In this document: one piece after another, positions 5,938-7,762 of the stretch
How positions within the stretch are numbered: position 1 is the stretch's first letter
Layout: every line of letters begins with the position of its first letter
Origin: Filomicrobium sp.
Lineage (GTDB): Bacteria; Pseudomonadota; Alphaproteobacteria; Rhizobiales; Hyphomicrobiaceae
Direction: 5' to 3'
NCBI GenBank assembly: GCA_021775655.1
Contig: JAJFHK010000351.1
Coordinates: 1 to 7,762, forward strand
Length of the DNA stretch: 7,762 nt
Notes under the pieces: model-generated
Told to the model about the DNA's origin: nothing
Databases searched by the model: none
Seen by the model: the letters and a program-made list of their open reading frames with translations, nothing else
Translations under genes and position numbers: made by a program

Positions 5938-6497
5938 CAGCTCTTCTTCTTGCGCGCTGTTGAATGGCTGTAAGAAGTGCCCTTGTCGAGGCCGGGACGG
6001 ATTTCAAAGAGCCGGCGCGGTGCATGGCCTGGCCGGTAGGTTGGATCGGTTCCACCGGACACGAGGTTGAAGTGGGCGCATGTTGCTTGAAACAGATCGG
6101 GATCGGCATTCACGCGCGGGGTAAGGTGCCAGAAATATTGCAGGCGCAGACCTTTGCGTTTCATGGTGGCGACGCTGTAGGCCACGGCATGGCCAAAGCG
6201 ACTGCTGACAGCCTCGATCATGCTGCGCCCGCTGGATACATCGACAGAGATTTGAGGATCGGTGACGAGCTGATCGAATAGAAGCGTCGCCTCGTCCTCG
6301 ATGTGGCCGTCGTGGCTGATCCCCTTGATGGTAAGCCCGGCAATACGGCCTTCGGCGTAGCCTTGTTGCGCGATACGGATGGTTTCATCGGATGCGCCAA
6401 AGTTTTTCAAAAAATCCCCCAGGCAGGTTGCCCGCATCAGTGATGTTGGAATTACGGTGGCTTTCAGTTTGGGTGCCAGTTCAACGGTCGGGGGCAT
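5937..6497 (-). CDS. Hypothetical protein, 186 aa, third gene of the operon
   Basis: The ATG at 6497 follows AGGAG with a 9-nt spacer, located inside the 3' end of the AAA+ gene (17-nt overlap). I recognise no family. The protein appears globular and alpha/beta, with segments such as AQQGYAEGRIAGLTIKGISH (43-62), TLLFDQLVTDPQISVDV (71-87), a helix at 92-112, and LRLQYFWHLTPRVNADPDLF (117-136). The C-terminus (150-186) is basic, with an ARKKKS tail that could touch nucleic acid. No catalytic motif is obvious. Because it sits directly after a remodelling-type AAA+ ATPase, it is a candidate substrate or partner of that ATPase. That is inference from gene order only. Confidence 0.75.
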   Translation of the reverse strand: MPPTVELAPKLKATVIPTSLMRATCLGDFLKNFGASDETIRIAQQGYAEGRIAGLTIKGISHDGHIEDEATLLFDQLVTDPQISVDVSSGRSMIEAVSSRFGHAVAYSVATMKRKGLRLQYFWHLTPRVNADPDLFQATCAHFNLVSGGTDPTYRPGHAPRRLFEIRPGLDKGTSYSHSTARKKKS

Positions 6498-7431
6498 GGA
6501 ACAATTCTCCTATGGTCTGACGTTTTAAAAAATTGCGGGAGCGGGTTGATACGCGCGCCTTGGCGAGTGCCTGAACCTGGGTTGGATCAAGTGGGGTGGG
6601 TCGGCGCAATTCTGCTTCAGCCTTTTGAAGATCCGGCATGCCATCGGTAATCAGTCCGTCCATGCGTGCTTGGAGTAGATCGTTCTTGAGGGACGACCAG
6701 AATGCGACTGGCTGGTTGCGATAGGTTCGGGCGAGATCGTCGATCAGCTGACGATCGGCAGTTGTTTTAGGTTGCAGCACGTGATGGGCGATTTGGGCTT
6801 TTTCGTCCGTAGTGGGGGCATGCGTCACCCACTTGGCGCGGCCGTCGCGAAAGAGGCTTGAACGCATCGTCGTAAAATCGTTGCCCGTTAGAATAAACGG
6901 CAAGCCTGACCCATCGAAGTTGCGGGCTTCGCGCGTATCGGCCAGATGCTGCAGTCGCTGGGTGATAAGGTTAGTGTTGATCGTCTTGCTGGTGTTGGGG
7001 TCACCGTCGGCGCGCCAGATGCCGAGATCGGCATCATCAAGAATGACGACCGTGTGCAGCTGATTGGTTTTTGAGAACGTAATCACTTCAGCGATAAACG
7101 CGTCGAGGGTTTCAGTGGCACCACCTTCATGTTTGCTGGCGAGCATGGCGACCGGCAGCATGGCAACGCCGAATCCAAAGCGGAGCGCGGCGTCGCACAC
7201 GGTGACCGTCTTGCCCACTCCCTGCGCCCCTTGTACGAGCAGGAAAGGTTCTGCCGTTGCTTCAAGCGACGGCAGTGCGTTGCTGAGAAGGTGGCGAAAG
7301 ACTTCGCGGCTCAATTGTTCGAACGGCACGCCATCGGCGCAGAGGAATTCGCCGGGCCGGCGAAAAAAGCGGGCAAAGCGGGGTAAATCCGTTGGCATTG
7401 TTGAAGCCTGTAAGTTAGCGACTTTGTTCAT
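6481..7431 (-). CDS. AAA+ ATPase with RuBisCO-activase-like core, 316 aa
   Basis: An AAA+ ATPase. Walker A is GAQGVGKT (68-75), Walker B is VVILDDADLG (128-137), sensor 1 is LTGND (181-185) and likely arginine fingers are in RDGR (195-198). The block LPFILTGNDFTTMRSSLFRD plus GRAKW (177-201) closely resembles the RuBisCO activase segment I remember as IIVTGNDFSTLYAPLIRDGR. The preceding helix with NTNLITQRLQHLAD (152-165) matches the corresponding region in order. RuBisCO activases remodel a protein partner using ATP, but nothing here relates to carbon fixation, so I infer only a related remodelling ATPase with another target. Residues 1-60 and 205-316 are helical and not recognised beyond the lid. 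The start has GAGG upstream and overlaps the 106-aa gene as ATGA. The next gene starts 17 nt before its end. An IstB/TniB-like helper ATPase is an alternative that fits the motifs less well. Confidence 0.85.
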   Translation of the reverse strand: MNKVANLQASTMPTDLPRFARFFRRPGEFLCADGVPFEQLSREVFRHLLSNALPSLEATAEPFLLVQGAQGVGKTVTVCDAALRFGFGVAMLPVAMLASKHEGGATETLDAFIAEVITFSKTNQLHTVVILDDADLGIWRADGDPNTSKTINTNLITQRLQHLADTREARNFDGSGLPFILTGNDFTTMRSSLFRDGRAKWVTHAPTTDEKAQIAHHVLQPKTTADRQLIDDLARTYRNQPVAFWSSLKNDLLQARMDGLITDGMPDLQKAEAELRRPTPLDPTQVQALAKARVSTRSRNFLKRQTIGELFHAPDR

Positions 7432-7748
7432 GACAGGTCCTCGTCGACCGTTGCCGGTTCGCTGGCATCGGTGGTTTCATGGGTGTGGGAAAAGAAGTCG
7501 TCGAGTGGGAGCGCTTCGACTTCGGTGTCGGCGTCGTCCTCATCGGCGGCAGTGAAAAGAACGAGCAGGTTGGCGAAGGCCTGGCGTTCAACTTCGGGAT
7601 CGATTTTGACAGGCTCATCGGGCGGAACCGGCGAGTCGTCCTCGCTTTCTGCCAGCTTGGGATCGCGCTGGCGCTCCAACTCGGCCTGCAGAGCATCTTC
7701 CTCCGCGTAGAGGGCATCCTTTTCACTTTCATTGGTGATCATCGTCAT
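7428..7748 (-). CDS. Acidic hypothetical protein, 106 aa, first visible operon gene
   Basis: The ATG at 7748 is preceded by AAGGAG with a short spacer (7754-7759), which fixes the start. The protein is very acidic: Asp and Glu make up roughly a third of its residues, in clusters such as AADEDDADTEVE, with few basic residues. The N-terminal 30 residues are helical and charged (EEDALQAELERQR). A short hydrophobic helix (AFANLLVLF) lies near residue 60, and the rest is probably disordered. I recognise no family. Acidic proteins of this size can act as chaperones, DNA mimics or regulatory partners of ATPases, but nothing here decides. The stop overlaps the AAA+ start by 4 nt (ATGA), tying its expression to that ATPase. 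The gene is complete, but the operon may begin to the right of the window. Confidence 0.75.
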   Translation of the reverse strand: MTMITNESEKDALYAEEDALQAELERQRDPKLAESEDDSPVPPDEPVKIDPEVERQAFANLLVLFTAADEDDADTEVEALPLDDFFSHTHETTDASEPATVDEDLS

Positions 7749-7753
7749 TGGGG

Positions 7754-7759
7754 TCTCCT
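7754..7759 (-). promoter_or_regulatory. Ribosome binding site of the acidic-protein gene
   Basis: AAGGAG on the minus strand sits 5 nt before the ATG at 7748, close to the consensus. No promoter is visible in the few remaining bases, so transcription presumably begins outside the window. Confidence 0.7.
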
Positions 7760-7762
7760 TGG

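Noticed and set aside
7064..7555. 163-codon plus-strand frame opposite the AAA+ and acidic-protein genes
   Set aside because: It is a Ser/Arg-rich antisense shadow of well-supported minus-strand genes and spans two of them.

Overview
The window looks like part of a mobile or accessory region (plasmid, integrative element or prophage-derived island) of a Gram-negative bacterium. I favour a gamma- or betaproteobacterium, possibly Xanthomonadales-like: Shine-Dalgarno-led genes, moderately GC-rich minus-strand genes, AT-richer cargo, long non-coding stretches, and phage/plasmid-type rather than housekeeping genes. The taxonomic guess is weak. I see no rRNA, tRNA, CRISPR array, transposase or integrase.

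Right part (4274-7748, minus strand): a tight five-gene operon that probably continues past the right edge. In transcription order it encodes a 106-aa acidic protein, a 316-aa AAA+ ATPase whose core resembles RuBisCO activase, a 186-aa protein of unknown family, a 104-aa protein of unknown family, and a 450-aa FtsK/SpoIIIE-type DNA-translocase ATPase. Every junction overlaps (4, 17, 1 and 4 nt), so the proteins are probably made together. With two different P-loop ATPases and three unknown partners, this is the best candidate here for an undescribed system. DNA transfer, partition or packaging is the most natural guess because of the FtsK-type motor.

Centre (2380-4269, plus strand): two AT-richer cargo-like genes. 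One is a small, probably two-helix membrane protein with a strong ribosome binding site. The other is a 449-aa membrane-anchored Sel1-repeat protein, which converges on the FtsK-like gene with only 4 bp between the stop codons.

Left part (1-2379): sparsely coding. It holds a 137-aa minus-strand protein of unknown function and a 157-aa phage-type protein beginning MGMDVYG with CxxC and DnaJ-like CxxCxGxG motifs. Right after that comes a 59-aa basic single-helix protein. Several inverted repeats follow or precede these genes: two adjacent 8-bp perfect hairpins after the 59-aa gene, and a terminator-like hairpin with a six-T tail before the MGMDVYG gene that has no obvious gene to terminate. The first 400 bases contain no gene I can support.
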